NCBI GenBank assembly: GCA_016200045.1
Contig: JACQFN010000016.1
Location: 186,001 to 250,000 of the forward strand
Source: Nitrososphaerota archaeon
GTDB taxonomy: Archaea; Thermoproteota; Nitrososphaeria; Nitrososphaerales; Gagatemarchaeaceae
DNA: 64,000 nucleotides
Direction of reading: 5' to 3'
This document shows positions 42,990-51,754 of the stretch, in pieces. Both the position numbers and the translations under genes were made by a program. The notes below the pieces were generated by a model. That model saw only the letters and a list, made by a program, of their open reading frames with translations. It had not been told where the DNA came from and made no database searches. Each line of letters begins with the position of its first letter. Position 1 is the first letter of the stretch.

Positions 42990-43610
42990 CTAAAGAAGTG
43001 TCAGGGCGGCCGAGAGTGCCCCGAGTCTGGCGACTGTTTCCTCCTCGGAACCGCAGACTATGACCGAGTCTCCATCCTCGGGTACTAGCTCCCTCCTCAG
43101 AGTCGCCCAGGATCGGTTGGGAAAGTCCTTCTCACAGTCGGGCGAACCGCCGGGGATGGTGAACCTTCCCGACTTGATTACGTAAGTGGTCGCACCCTTA
43201 GCGCCGACCTTTATCGCTGAATCTCTTTGTTCAATGCCACTCTTCACCGACCTACCTCCTCCCCTTACGGCCAGAGATGCTTGCGAGGTGCCCATCGTCA
43301 ACTGAGATTTGTGGATGGTTATCACCTTAGAGAGCTTCTTGGTGAGGTCTGCATATACCCTTTCTCCAGCCCGTGTAAGGTAACAGCCGGATGCGTTGGC
43401 TTCGACGTACCTTTCCTCCCTAAGCCTCTTGAGGACAGTCCTGATTGCTCCCTCTCCCAGGCCCGAACGCCCCGCGAGCGCCTGCCTTCCAATTGTGCCG
43501 CTCTGACCGATTGTAAGGAACGCCAGTAGCAAGTGGGCCCTGTCAAAGGTAGGAGAAGGTCCCTGCGGCCGCCTGTCAGTGATTTGGAGGAGGCCTGTCA
43601 CGGACTGCAT
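42990..43610 (-). CDS. DUF4443-type archaeal transcriptional regulator
   Basis: 206 residues. The N-terminal winged helix (SGTIGRQALAGRSGLGEGAIRTVLKRLREE) and a C-terminal alpha/beta domain fit the archaeal DUF4443 family. Its ATG is only 3 bp from the start of the ECF-type membrane protein on the other strand, so it probably controls that gene or both promoters lie inside the opposite coding region. Confidence 0.72.
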   Translation of the reverse strand: MQSVTGLLQITDRRPQGPSPTFDRAHLLLAFLTIGQSGTIGRQALAGRSGLGEGAIRTVLKRLREERYVEANASGCYLTRAGERVYADLTKKLSKVITIHKSQLTMGTSQASLAVRGGGRSVKSGIEQRDSAIKVGAKGATTYVIKSGRFTIPGGSPDCEKDFPNRSWATLRRELVPEDGDSVIVCGSEEETVARLGALSAALTLL

Positions 43611-43613
43611 CGG

Positions 43614-44318
43614 ATGGGCCAGAGGGTGTTGGCCTATAACTTGTTTCTTGTCGCTTGCGATGTCGGGAGTATCGCCTATATACTGGCTGGATTATCCACC
43701 CAAGGCATGAAGTCTTCAGGGGTGGCCCTGGTCGCGATTTTCACCGCCCTGATAGTGGGTTCCGACTTCGCCCTGGCACCGTTCGCCAACGTAAAACTCC
43801 TCGACACAATTGTCTTCGTCGCCGCGTTCGCGTTCGGATTCAGGATGGGCGCTGTTGTCGCAGTACTCTCGGAAACGATCTGGAGCTTCGTGACCCCCTG
43901 GGGCGCTGGGGGCGCGATTATCCCTTTCCTGGTCGGCGGGGAGTTGCTGTTCGCATTTGCAGGGTACGCGGCATCGAGAGTCTGGAGGAGCCCCAAGAAT
44001 CTCCCGGCCTTCTCCGCTCAGAATTCTTTCTTCGGTGCTCTGCTCGCGATTTGCGCGTTCCTTTGGGACTTCGAAACTAACATAGCGACTGGGCTCATCG
44101 CTGGGGCGAACAGCATCACCGCCTTGCTTGCGTATGAGTTCTTTGGAATTCCGTTCATGATTCCCCACGAGCTGAGCGATTTCGTGCTGGGGGCGGCTCT
44201 CGCGCCTGCCATCATCGCTTACTTCTCTCGCGTCTATGCGAGAGGCGGGTTCGGGATTAGAGCAGGAAACGCGGGGCAGGTCCCAGATTTGGGGACAAGG
44301 ATGAGCCAACCGGAATGA
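43614..44318 (+). CDS. ECF-type transporter S component (membrane protein)
   Basis: 234 residues from ATG 43614 with six hydrophobic helices. The segment SDFALAPFANVKLLDTIVFV and FGFRMGAVVAVLSETIWSF resembles the substrate-binding subunits of energy-coupling-factor vitamin transporters. It is followed, with a 4-bp overlap, by a DUF4430-like secreted protein, and 1.6 kb further by a BtuF-like protein; cobalamin or a precursor is therefore a reasonable substrate guess. The ATPase and T subunits are not in this window. Confidence 0.7.
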   Translation: MGQRVLAYNLFLVACDVGSIAYILAGLSTQGMKSSGVALVAIFTALIVGSDFALAPFANVKLLDTIVFVAAFAFGFRMGAVVAVLSETIWSFVTPWGAGGAIIPFLVGGELLFAFAGYAASRVWRSPKNLPAFSAQNSFFGALLAICAFLWDFETNIATGLIAGANSITALLAYEFFGIPFMIPHELSDFVLGAALAPAIIAYFSRVYARGGFGIRAGNAGQVPDLGTRMSQPE

Positions 44319-44800
44319 CCCTCCAAAACAAGATCCTTTACGGGATAATAGCGCTGCTAGTCGCGGTCACGGTGGTTGTGTCAAGCGTGGCAGGTTTCTA
44401 TTTTTATCAGTACAACCAAGCGGAATCTGCGAATCAGGCGTACGTGCGTCAGCTTCGGCAGCTCAACGTGCACTACTCCTCGGCGCTGTTTATCGACTAT
44501 GGTAACGGGACCAAGATTTGGTACAACAACACGAAGATCGAGCCAGGATGGAATCTGTATGTTCTCACTCAAATCATCACCAATGGGCACATGAATGCGA
44601 CCTATTATCCTCAGTACGGCTCCCACTTCGTTACCGCCATTTACAACATCGCCAACACCAGGAACGAGTATTGGCTCCTCTGGACCTACAACAGCACATC
44701 TTCGTGGCGGATGGCGCAGGTCGGACCAGACCAACTCCAGATCTATAATGGTTCGGTCTACGCCTGGTCCTTCTGTGGTTCCAACTGCCCTCCGCCTTGA
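44315..44800 (+). CDS. Membrane-anchored DUF4430 (transcobalamin-like C-terminal) domain protein
   Basis: 161 residues: an N-terminal membrane helix (ILYGIIALLVAVTVVVSSVA) then an extracellular domain with FIDYGNGTKIWYNNTKIEPG, WLLWTYNSTSSW and LQIYNGSVYAWSF, the pattern of DUF4430 / transcobalamin-like domains. Several Asn-x-Ser/Thr sites suggest glycosylation outside the cell. The start overlaps the S component stop (ATGA). It likely captures a ligand for the membrane protein. Confidence 0.72.
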   Translation: MTLQNKILYGIIALLVAVTVVVSSVAGFYFYQYNQAESANQAYVRQLRQLNVHYSSALFIDYGNGTKIWYNNTKIEPGWNLYVLTQIITNGHMNATYYPQYGSHFVTAIYNIANTRNEYWLLWTYNSTSSWRMAQVGPDQLQIYNGSVYAWSFCGSNCPPP

Positions 44801-44923
44801 ATAATGAAGAGGCCGGGGTGATTCGGCAAGAAATGAAGGGGATCAAGGTCGGTAACTCCCGCTAGCAGCGTCTACCCGGCCGGCGTTCACCTAAGCTTCG
44901 AATCGGCCGTCTCGGAACTCAGA

Positions 44924-45877
44924 GTGTTGATCTTTGAGGCGGTGCGTGAAACTCTCGGTGACTCCATCCTTCTGTCGGGCGGGCTGGACACGAGCATCAT
45001 CACCGCAGTCGTCTCTTCGATTCTTGGCGCGGACGAAAAGGAGAACTTCAGAGCGTTTACCGTAGTCTTGGAAGACGCGCCTTCCCCTGACCTAGGTTAC
45101 TCTGAGCTCGTGTCGAAGCATTTCCAAATCCGGCAGAAGGTCCATGCGATGAATTTCCAAGAGCTCGAAGAGGCGCTCCCCGACGTCATCAGGGTGCTCA
45201 GAACATTCGACCCGATGGAAATCAGGAACAGCGTGGCGGTGTACGTCGGGATGAAGCAGGCAAAGTTCGACGGGCGCTCGAAAATAATGACCGGCGACGC
45301 CTCAGATGAGCTCTTCGCCGGCTACAGCTTTGTCTTCAGGCAGACGGAAGAAAAGGCTCGGGAGAGCCTTTTGCACCTCTGGGAAGTGATGCACTTCTCT
45401 TCTATCCCCCTTGCGGCCTCGCTCGGGATGGAAGCCCGGCTCCCGTTCCTGCACCCGGGCGTTAAGGAGCTGGCCTCATCTTCTATCGACTACGCTTTCC
45501 TCACCGGGAAGAGGAAAGACTCGGATGAACTGTTTGGGAAGTACATCCTGAGGAGGGCCTTCGAGGACATGCTCCCACCAGAGATTACCTGGAGGACGAA
45601 GACCCCCATAGAACACGGCTCGGGCACAACGGTTCTTCCGAAGTGGTATTCCGAGTCCATCAGAGACTCGGAGTTCGTTGCAAAGAAGGAGATGTACCTC
45701 GAGAACGACGGTGTCAGACTGCGCGACAAGGAACAACTGAAGTACTATGAAATCTATAGGAGCATACTGGGACCACCTGTCACCAAGGACAAGAACCGAA
45801 GGGCATGTCCAGCGTGCACCAGCAACGTCCCTGACTCGTCTACTTTTTGTACCACTTGCGGTGAATACCCAATTTGA
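44924..45877 (+). CDS. Asparagine-synthetase-like ATP-pyrophosphatase with C-terminal zinc ribbon
   Basis: 317 residues. The PP-loop ILLSGGLDTSIITAVVSSI near the N terminus and MTGDASDELFAGYSF, EARLPFLHPGV and RRAFEDMLPPEITWRTKTP are those of the synthetase domain of asparagine synthetase; the glutaminase domain is absent. A C-terminal CPACTSNVPDSSTFCTTCG ribbon is added. Coding-like sequence continues upstream of GTG 44924 in frame (GVHLSFESAVSEL) to about 44850, but no standard start is found there. Ammonia-dependent amide formation on Asp or on another carboxylate is likely. Confidence 0.82.
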   Translation: MLIFEAVRETLGDSILLSGGLDTSIITAVVSSILGADEKENFRAFTVVLEDAPSPDLGYSELVSKHFQIRQKVHAMNFQELEEALPDVIRVLRTFDPMEIRNSVAVYVGMKQAKFDGRSKIMTGDASDELFAGYSFVFRQTEEKARESLLHLWEVMHFSSIPLAASLGMEARLPFLHPGVKELASSSIDYAFLTGKRKDSDELFGKYILRRAFEDMLPPEITWRTKTPIEHGSGTTVLPKWYSESIRDSEFVAKKEMYLENDGVRLRDKEQLKYYEIYRSILGPPVTKDKNRRACPACTSNVPDSSTFCTTCGEYPI

Positions 45878-46974
45878 TGTCTGACAGAGATTCGTCGCAC
45901 GCAGGGCTTAGAGGGATCACGACCATTGAGGCCAATACGAGCGGGTCGGGAAGGCATCCTCACTCACAGCTCGGATATCGTCGCAAAGAAACCCCTTCCA
46001 AGCACGGGTTGTCCGTGGACAGAATAGTCACGACCCTTCCGAGTGCAACAGAAATTGTGAGCCTATTGGGCCTTGAGGACAAGCTTGTCGGAATAACTCA
46101 CGAATGCGATTTCCCGCCGTCGGTCAGTGAGAAGCCTGTCATCATCAAACCAGTATTCGATGCCAAAGGAATGACGAGCAGAGAGATTGACGATTCGATC
46201 TTGGCCCATTTGAGTAAGGGGCGCTCGATTTACGAAATCGACGAAGAGCTCCTTGCGTTCTTGAGACCCGATCTGATAATCACGCAGGAGCTCTGCGAGG
46301 TCTGTGCGACGCCCCTCCAGGTGGTCGCCAAAGCAATCGCCCGTCTGGAACCAAAGCCAACGGTCATTTCTCTCAGTCCCCATGACTTGGAAGACGTCTT
46401 GAAGAACGTAATAGAAGTTGGGCTCGCGACTGGGCGGGTTGATGAGGCCAGAAGGGTGGTGACTTCGCTTCGAAGAAGGATTGAGGGCGTAAAGGAGAAA
46501 TGCTTTGGTAACCCGAATATTGCGAAGCCATCTGTCTTCTGTCTTGAATGGCTCGACCCCATCTATTGCTCTGGACACTGGATGCCCGAACTTGTCGACT
46601 ATGCAGGGGGTGTCGAGCTCCTCGGACGGCTGGGAGAGCCGTCAACCGTGGTTCCGTGGCGGAGCGTGGTTGCGGCTGACCCTGAAGTAATCTTCGTAAC
46701 CGTGTGTGGATACAGCGTCGAAAGAACTCTCGGTGAGATATCTGCGCTGACGGAGAAGAAGGGGTGGAGCAAACTGCGAGCGGTCAGAAACGGGAATGTC
46801 TTCGTTCTGGACAGCCCCTCCTATTACAGCCGGTCGGGTCCAAGACTCGTGGACGGACTGGAGATAATGGCTTCGCTCCTGCATCCTGAGCTCTTCCCAG
46901 ATTACAGAGTCGCCGCAGGTGCGGCCTACTCCCTTGCAACTGGGAAATATCTAACACGCATCGACAGAGCGTAG
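45877..46974 (+). CDS. BtuF-like cobalamin-binding protein
   Basis: The conserved body begins VDRIVTTLPSATEIVSLLGL and contains GITHECDFPPSV, PDLIITQELCEVC and a late SYYSRSGPRLVDGLEIM. This group of BtuF homologues has no signal peptide. The ATG at 45877 overlaps the previous stop but adds about 45 poorly structured residues; GTG 46015 or TTG 46009 may be the real start. The protein may bind corrinoids in the cytosol or at the membrane; the S component and DUF4430 genes upstream support a vitamin B12 link. Confidence 0.78.
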   Translation: MSDRDSSHAGLRGITTIEANTSGSGRHPHSQLGYRRKETPSKHGLSVDRIVTTLPSATEIVSLLGLEDKLVGITHECDFPPSVSEKPVIIKPVFDAKGMTSREIDDSILAHLSKGRSIYEIDEELLAFLRPDLIITQELCEVCATPLQVVAKAIARLEPKPTVISLSPHDLEDVLKNVIEVGLATGRVDEARRVVTSLRRRIEGVKEKCFGNPNIAKPSVFCLEWLDPIYCSGHWMPELVDYAGGVELLGRLGEPSTVVPWRSVVAADPEVIFVTVCGYSVERTLGEISALTEKKGWSKLRAVRNGNVFVLDSPSYYSRSGPRLVDGLEIMASLLHPELFPDYRVAAGAAYSLATGKYLTRIDRA

Positions 46975-47003
46975 CCCGACTCAGCCGCACTCGTCCGGGA
47001 GAC

Positions 47004-47678
47004 TTAGGCTGGTATCAGGTCGGCGAAGACGAACCCGTCCCTGTTCACAACCTCTCCGATGGTCATTTCGATCACATCTTTGAAAATCGGTCCTGCGTAG
47101 ACAAAGGTGTGGAACTCCCCGTTCTCCCCGCATGGATCCACGTTCTCTGGGATTTCCGACAAGAGGGACCGGTCAAATTCCCTCCCACAGAACTTCGGAT
47201 CGAGCTTGCTCGGGTCGACCGTACAGAGTTTCGCCTTGAAGCCTTCGGCCAGGAACTGTTCGGCGAGGGCCCGCGTGTCTCTCATCCACAACGGGAACGC
47301 GCCCCGCATGCCTACTGCAGACAGCATCTCCTCACGGTATTTCCTGATGTCCGCGAGGAAGAGGTCACCGAAGACCACATGGCGGACCCCTTGGCCGTAG
47401 TACCTCCTCAGAGATTTCTTCATCTCGGTCTCGTATTCCACATTGGCCGCTCCTTTCGTTATCCAGACTTTCTCCAGCGGAAGCTGTAGGAGTTGAGCCT
47501 GCTTCTCGAGAAGGCTCCGGCTCACCCCATGCATGCTAATCCTGTCGAAGTCCTTGGTGAGAGTAGTGACAAGAGCTGCAACTTCGAATTCCCCAGACTT
47601 CTGAACCTCCTGCAGTGCGAGGGAGCTGTCCTTCCCGCCGCTCCATGATACTAATACCTTCGGGCGTGAACTGTCCAA
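47004..47678 (-). CDS. Diphthine-ammonia ligase-like protein (Dph6 family)
   Basis: 224 residues. The PP-loop VSWSGGKDSSLALQEV at residue 10 and the family signature DPCGENGEFHTFVYAGP near 185 identify the Dph6/MJ0570 ATP-binding family, which performs the last amidation of diphthamide on EF-2 in archaea and eukaryotes. The shorter form here has no extra domain. It converges with the BtuF-like gene. Confidence 0.85.
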   Translation of the reverse strand: MDSSRPKVLVSWSGGKDSSLALQEVQKSGEFEVAALVTTLTKDFDRISMHGVSRSLLEKQAQLLQLPLEKVWITKGAANVEYETEMKKSLRRYYGQGVRHVVFGDLFLADIRKYREEMLSAVGMRGAFPLWMRDTRALAEQFLAEGFKAKLCTVDPSKLDPKFCGREFDRSLLSEIPENVDPCGENGEFHTFVYAGPIFKDVIEMTIGEVVNRDGFVFADLIPA

Positions 47679-47715
47679 CTTGCTCAGAGGTCTTCAGCGC
47701 GTATATCAAAGATGT

Positions 47716-48612
47716 CTACTTTGTCGTAGTTACTGATAGGAGGACGCCGTTGGGTTGTGTAACACCATCTGTCTCAAGTGTCATTTTGCCGTGCACAGCT
47801 GTCTCGAGGATTCTTACGTGGGCCTGCTTCAACCGCCCTTCTGTTGGAAGGTCGATGTTATGCTTCGGGTCGGGTCCACCGCTCGGGAGCCTATAAGTTG
47901 AGGCGATGGCTACCAGCGGTTGAACCACGCTCAAGAAAACCTTGCTTGTACCGCCCGAACTCCCGTGATGAGTGACCTTCAGAACTCGTGCCTTTAGAGC
48001 AGCACCCTTGTCTTTTACGAGTTTCTTCTCGTAGTCCATGTACACATCTCCCGTAAGGAGGAAGTTCGCATCTCCGTAAGTTACGCGAGCCCACACTGAT
48101 CTGTACGCAGCCCCATGTCCGGTGCTACCATCCATGAATACCTCGACGACGGCCTTTGGTCCCAGGGCTGTCACGAGGCCTTTGGCAGGCACGACTGGTT
48201 TCAATCCCAGACTTTTCACCAAAGACAGCAGGTTTCTCGCGAAGACGGAAGGTTGTTCGCCGTTGTGATAGAAGGGAGTTCCGCCCTTAAGCTTCCCAGC
48301 GGTCTTCAAGAGTCGTAAAAATGCCGGAAGGGCATTGAGATGGTCTTCATGGGGATGAGAAGGAATGAGGAACTTGAGCGACAGAGAGTTTGTCTCGATC
48401 CAGTCGAACAGGGTATTTGCCACCTTATTATTCACGGGCACGTCCTCAGCTCCTCCGTCCACAAGTGCTGCTTCTTTCCCCTCTACAAGGAGAATCGCCT
48501 CACCCGGACCTACATCGAACATGACCAGGCGGAAGGTCGGGCCTGTGAAAGCAGCGCCTGCAGGTGCGACTTTCAGGATATTCTTTAGCCAATAGCGTAG
48601 AACTCTAGCCAA
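47716..48612 (-). CDS. Metallo-beta-lactamase-fold protein, ComEC C-terminal type
   Basis: 298 residues. FDVGPGEAILLVEGKEAALVDGG and the zinc-binding SHPHEDHLNAL, followed by FLLTGDVYMDYEKKL and KVTHHGSSGGT, match the soluble nuclease-like domain found at the end of ComEC. The first 28 residues may be a signal-like or membrane-bound stretch (LRYWLKNILKVAPAGAAF). Stand-alone forms occur in archaea and may degrade nucleic acids or phosphodiesters. Confidence 0.83.
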   Translation of the reverse strand: MARVLRYWLKNILKVAPAGAAFTGPTFRLVMFDVGPGEAILLVEGKEAALVDGGAEDVPVNNKVANTLFDWIETNSLSLKFLIPSHPHEDHLNALPAFLRLLKTAGKLKGGTPFYHNGEQPSVFARNLLSLVKSLGLKPVVPAKGLVTALGPKAVVEVFMDGSTGHGAAYRSVWARVTYGDANFLLTGDVYMDYEKKLVKDKGAALKARVLKVTHHGSSGGTSKVFLSVVQPLVAIASTYRLPSGGPDPKHNIDLPTEGRLKQAHVRILETAVHGKMTLETDGVTQPNGVLLSVTTTK

Positions 48613-48636
48613 TCTGGGCTAGCGCGGAAGCTTATC

Positions 48637-49188
48637 GTGTTTCAAAAGGTTTCCGAAGGACGCAATGACGAGGCTGTAGTCCCGGTGATCCGCTCTCTAC
48701 ATTGGCTGGATCCCGGGCTGAATCACAGTGAACTGGCAGAAGTCAATAATAGCAAGTGCGGAATAGAATTCTCGTCATTGACAACCGTGGTAGGGGCATC
48801 ACCTGTCGCTACGAAGAATAGAGTCATGTTAAGATCGGGAGAGGCAAGCTTTGTTCGTTGCGGCGCGGACATTATTCTGACCGGACTATTCCGAGACGTA
48901 GAAGGAGAGGCCCGATGTCCCGTATGTGACGGAGTCATTCACCTGAATATCGAGAACAGGAGCATCAAGTCACTTGAGCCATCTAAGGCGCTACTTCACT
49001 ACGTACAATACTATGTCGGGAATGACCAGACAGAGTTCGGCGTTGTGTGCGAGAACACACTTCTTTTTGACCGAAGAGAATGTCTCGACGCATGGAGAGA
49101 AGCCTATACTGGACCACCTAGCAAGGTGGTGACACCAGGGGATTTCTTGGCCGAAGTGTCCCCAACTCGAAGGGGAGGTGGCGGCTAG
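48637..49188 (+). CDS. MerB-like (alkylmercury lyase family) protein
   Basis: 183 residues from GTG 48637. The segment FVRCGADIILTGLF gives the Cys-x-x-Asp pair, EARCPVCDGVIHL a further pair, and FGVVCENTLLFDRRECLDAW the second catalytic-type Cys of the MerB fold. MerB splits carbon-mercury bonds. There is no merA or merR near, and family members without mercury function exist, so the role is uncertain. The end overlaps the next gene by 11 bp. Confidence 0.6.
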   Translation: MFQKVSEGRNDEAVVPVIRSLHWLDPGLNHSELAEVNNSKCGIEFSSLTTVVGASPVATKNRVMLRSGEASFVRCGADIILTGLFRDVEGEARCPVCDGVIHLNIENRSIKSLEPSKALLHYVQYYVGNDQTEFGVVCENTLLFDRRECLDAWREAYTGPPSKVVTPGDFLAEVSPTRRGGGG

Positions 49189-49795
49189 AACGAACCCATC
49201 GGCGAATCAGCATGACCTGGACGACCTAGTCTTCTTCAAGATGGGGGCGATGTCCTTCCAAGAGAAGGAGATCCCACCGGAAGTCCTGAGGGACATCCTG
49301 CGGGCCTCCACCTCAAGTGCTTGGCTTGGCAGGTGGAGGCTGCTGTGCGTCACAGGCGAGGATCAACGCATCAAAGTGGTGCAGGTGTGGCAGGACGCTC
49401 TCAGAAAGATGGGACGGATCAAGGACGTAGAATTCATCGAGAGATGGAAGGTCGCTCCTCTGTTCGTAGCGTTTTGTCAGCCGAAGGATTTCCAGCCCTT
49501 CCAGTGGGTCTCCGCAGAGTACGCTAGAATCTACGGAATCCAGGAAGTGGGGGCTGCAGTCAGGAGCATCGAGCTCAAAGGACTTCAGCACGGCATCGGT
49601 CTGCACGGAATAATGGGCCTGGTCGTCCCCGAGGTCAACGGCGGCGTCAAAGCCATGCTGGACATTCCTGAGGATCATGACATCGTCTTCTTCGGAATCA
49701 TGGGCTACCCGAAGGAAGAAGTAGAAAACACATTCCCGAAGCTGCGAGACGTCTCGTTCAGTGAGAAGTGGGCCAACCCCCTCCAGCTAGATTAG
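49178..49795 (+). CDS. Nitroreductase-family protein 1
   Basis: 205 residues from GTG 49178. LRASTSSAWLGRWRLLCVTG, VAPLFVAFCQPKDF and HGIGLHGIMGLVVPEV follow the FMN-binding nitroreductase fold, although the usual Arg-Ser-x-Arg start is replaced (FFKMGAMSFQEKEI). A tandem partner follows 4 bp later; such pairs may form heterodimers. Substrate unknown. Confidence 0.72.
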   Translation: MAARTNPSANQHDLDDLVFFKMGAMSFQEKEIPPEVLRDILRASTSSAWLGRWRLLCVTGEDQRIKVVQVWQDALRKMGRIKDVEFIERWKVAPLFVAFCQPKDFQPFQWVSAEYARIYGIQEVGAAVRSIELKGLQHGIGLHGIMGLVVPEVNGGVKAMLDIPEDHDIVFFGIMGYPKEEVENTFPKLRDVSFSEKWANPLQLD

Positions 49796-49799
49796 AGGT

Positions 49800-50444
49800 A
49801 TGTCGACAAGAAATGTAGGCCGACAGCGTCATTCTCTAGACGCAAATCTTGGCGGCCTGCTGAGGAGACGAAGGAACGTCTACGGCTTCCTTCCGAAACC
49901 GATTCCTGAGGACATCCTGATGAAGGTGCTCGAGAACGCCACGCACGTGCCAAGCGCGGGGTTCACACAGGACTTCGACTTCGTAGTGGTCAGAGATGTA
50001 GCGACAAAGAAGAAGATAGCCGCGGCAGCGATGGAGGACGAATATGTCCGCCAGGGCGTAGCCATGAGAGGCTTCATCTCAGCCGCGCCGGTGGTAATCG
50101 TCCCCTGCGGCAACAAACCGAGGTTCGAAGCGAAGTATGGCAAGCCTGCGGAAAAGAACGCTCGCCTTCCATGGTGGCTGATAGACGCTGGGTTCGCCTC
50201 GCTAGCGCTGATACTCTCTGCGTTCGAGGAGGGTCTAGCTGCTTCATTCGTTGGAGCTGTCGATGATGACAGAATCGTGAGTGCGCTCGGACTTCCCAGA
50301 AATGGGTCGGTGATGCCCTTGGCTGTCATCCCGATTGGCTACAGGGACCCAAGCGAGAAGCCTGCATGGAAGTCGAAGAGGAGATCAAAGGGAAGGATCC
50401 CTAGAAGGCCACTTGCCGAAGTAGTGCACTGGGACAAATGGTGA
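49800..50444 (+). CDS. Nitroreductase-family protein 2
   Basis: 214 residues with the FMN-binding LLRRRRNVYGFLPKPI at the N terminus, ATHVPSAGFTQDFDFVVV, and GLAASFVGAVDDDRIVSALG / PLAVIPIGYRDPSEK near the C terminus, all standard for nitroreductases. It is the more canonical member of the tandem pair. Reduction of flavins, quinones or nitro compounds is possible. Confidence 0.82.
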   Translation: MSTRNVGRQRHSLDANLGGLLRRRRNVYGFLPKPIPEDILMKVLENATHVPSAGFTQDFDFVVVRDVATKKKIAAAAMEDEYVRQGVAMRGFISAAPVVIVPCGNKPRFEAKYGKPAEKNARLPWWLIDAGFASLALILSAFEEGLAASFVGAVDDDRIVSALGLPRNGSVMPLAVIPIGYRDPSEKPAWKSKRRSKGRIPRRPLAEVVHWDKW

Positions 50445-50469
50445 CATCTACCACTCCATCCAAGTCCAA

Positions 50470-50930
50470 TTTCGTCACAGATTTAGTTCGAGCCCGATTG
50501 GTGTCGCATCAGGTCCGATTCCAACAAGGAACGAACCCGGCATAACGTAACCACTTCCAGCACCAAAAGTGGTGCGACTCCCGTAGGTCCCAAATGCTCT
50601 ACCTGATTCTTGCTTCCCTCGACGCGGGCTTGTATGGAGTCCGACCAGCCCGCAACACGGATGATACCTGGACAAGAGTTCGAATCTAACCTGACCCGAA
50701 ACCAGAGCCGGCACTGGGTTTGAGCCTGAATTTCCGTCAAGGATAGTTGACGAGCCCCTTCCGGCCCATTCTGCGTCCCGAACCCTCACAGGGTTCGAAA
50801 CCTGGCTCTTATGGGACATCAGGCGCACACGGTTCTCACTTGATCAAATTGCGAGGTTGCGGTTGCCGAGACCCAACACAATCTATTGTGTTGAAAGGAC
50901 TCCAGAACCACACCATACGAGTCGCCGTAC
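50470..50930 (+). repeat. Non-coding repeat block containing the tRNA-tail motif
   Basis: No gene lies between 50445 and 51068. The first part (50526-50580) matches copy 2 at 41870. The middle carries CCCCTTCCGGCCCAT (50755-50769), identical over 14 bases to the tRNA-Ile 3' end. From 50755 to about 50925 it repeats 51803-51970 with high identity, including TCTGCGTCCCGAACCCTCAC and TTGCGAGGTTGCGGT. Confidence 0.7.
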
Positions 50931-51068
50931 AATCGACGGGACTTCCGACCAAAAAAATTGGTTGGAAATTCTTGCTTCTTGTTCGTCGAACACTTTCATC
51001 CAACGTGCTCGAGCGTCCTAATCCTAATCTTCCAAACGGTTTTAAGGCGGGGACCTAGTCAAAACTCA

Positions 51069-51257
51069 ATGACCTCCCTTGAGAGCAAAGTGGTCTCTAT
51101 CGAGAGACGCCTTGAGGAACTCGAGGAAACCGTAGAGTTGCTCGGCGACAAGAAGACCACTCAGAGCATCGCCAGAGGTCTTAAGGACCTAAAGAAGGGG
51201 CGATTCCACAGGTACACGGACGTTGGCGAACTCCTCAAGGGAATCAAGCACGTTTGA
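51069..51257 (+). CDS. Putative antitoxin
   Basis: 62 residues: a coiled-coil start (SLESKVVSIERRLEELEETV) and a C-terminal KKGRFHRYTDVGELLKGIKH typical of toxin-binding tails. The stop overlaps the TTG start of the RelE-like gene. Together they form a two-gene toxin-antitoxin unit, lying inside the repeat-rich zone. Confidence 0.75.
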   Translation: MTSLESKVVSIERRLEELEETVELLGDKKTTQSIARGLKDLKKGRFHRYTDVGELLKGIKHV

Positions 51258-51511
51258 GCTATGTCTTCGTTTCGACAGCTAACTTCGAACGAGGCATGAG
51301 ACGGCTATCCCCCGATGATTTCAATCGCAGCAGGCAGACGCTGAATGACATCGCCGAGGACCCTTACTCCTTCAAGGAGCTCAAGGGTAGGTTCAGGAAC
51401 CTGAGGAGCGCACGCTTCGGGAACCATCGAATCATTTACACGGTCATGGAATCGAAGGAGGAGATTGTCTTGTTGGCAGTAGAGCCCCGCAAGTCGGCAT
51501 ACGACAGATGA
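51254..51511 (+). CDS. RelE/ParE-family toxin
   Basis: 85 residues from TTG 51254, overlapping the antitoxin stop. FERGMRRLSPDDFNRSRQTL, KELKGRFRNLRSARFGNHRIIYTV and the C-terminal LLAVEPRKSAYDR are characteristic of the RelE fold; the Arg and Tyr residues used for ribosome-dependent mRNA cleavage are present. Confidence 0.85.
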   Translation: MSYVFVSTANFERGMRRLSPDDFNRSRQTLNDIAEDPYSFKELKGRFRNLRSARFGNHRIIYTVMESKEEIVLLAVEPRKSAYDR

Positions 51512-51535
51512 GTCCAGGAGGCCCAACTCAGAAAG

Positions 51536-51738
51536 ACTGTAGGGTCGCCGGGATTTCCGCCAGGTTCTCAAGTTGAATTCGGGAATTCTGTTTTCGGTCA
51601 GTCCGAAGCTATCAAGACCGTTAGGTTAGGCCCGACCGAACTCTCACAGGTGCAAAATCCCCGAGTCCGAAATCGTCAGGGTCCACAAAGAGGGCTGGTA
51701 TTCGAACCCTTCCAGGGTACGCACCCCTTCCGGCCCAT
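51536..51738 (+). repeat. Non-coding repeat ending in the tRNA-tail motif, copy A
   Basis: GGTCGCCGGGATTTCCGCC, GGTTCTCAAG, CGGTCAGTCC, CACAGGTGCA and CCAGGGTACGCA occur in the same order as at 53250-53454. The block ends in CCCCTTCCGGCCCAT (51724-51738), which has the final 14 bases of tRNA-Ile. Confidence 0.7.
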
Positions 51739-51754
51739 TTTGAATCTCACAGAT

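Noticed and set aside
50756-50769. Proof that the island runs from tRNA-Ile to 50.77 kb
   Set aside because: The 14-base match is real, but it occurs in several repeats and chromosome-like genes lie between 43 and 50.4 kb, so this copy cannot be taken as the single right attachment site.
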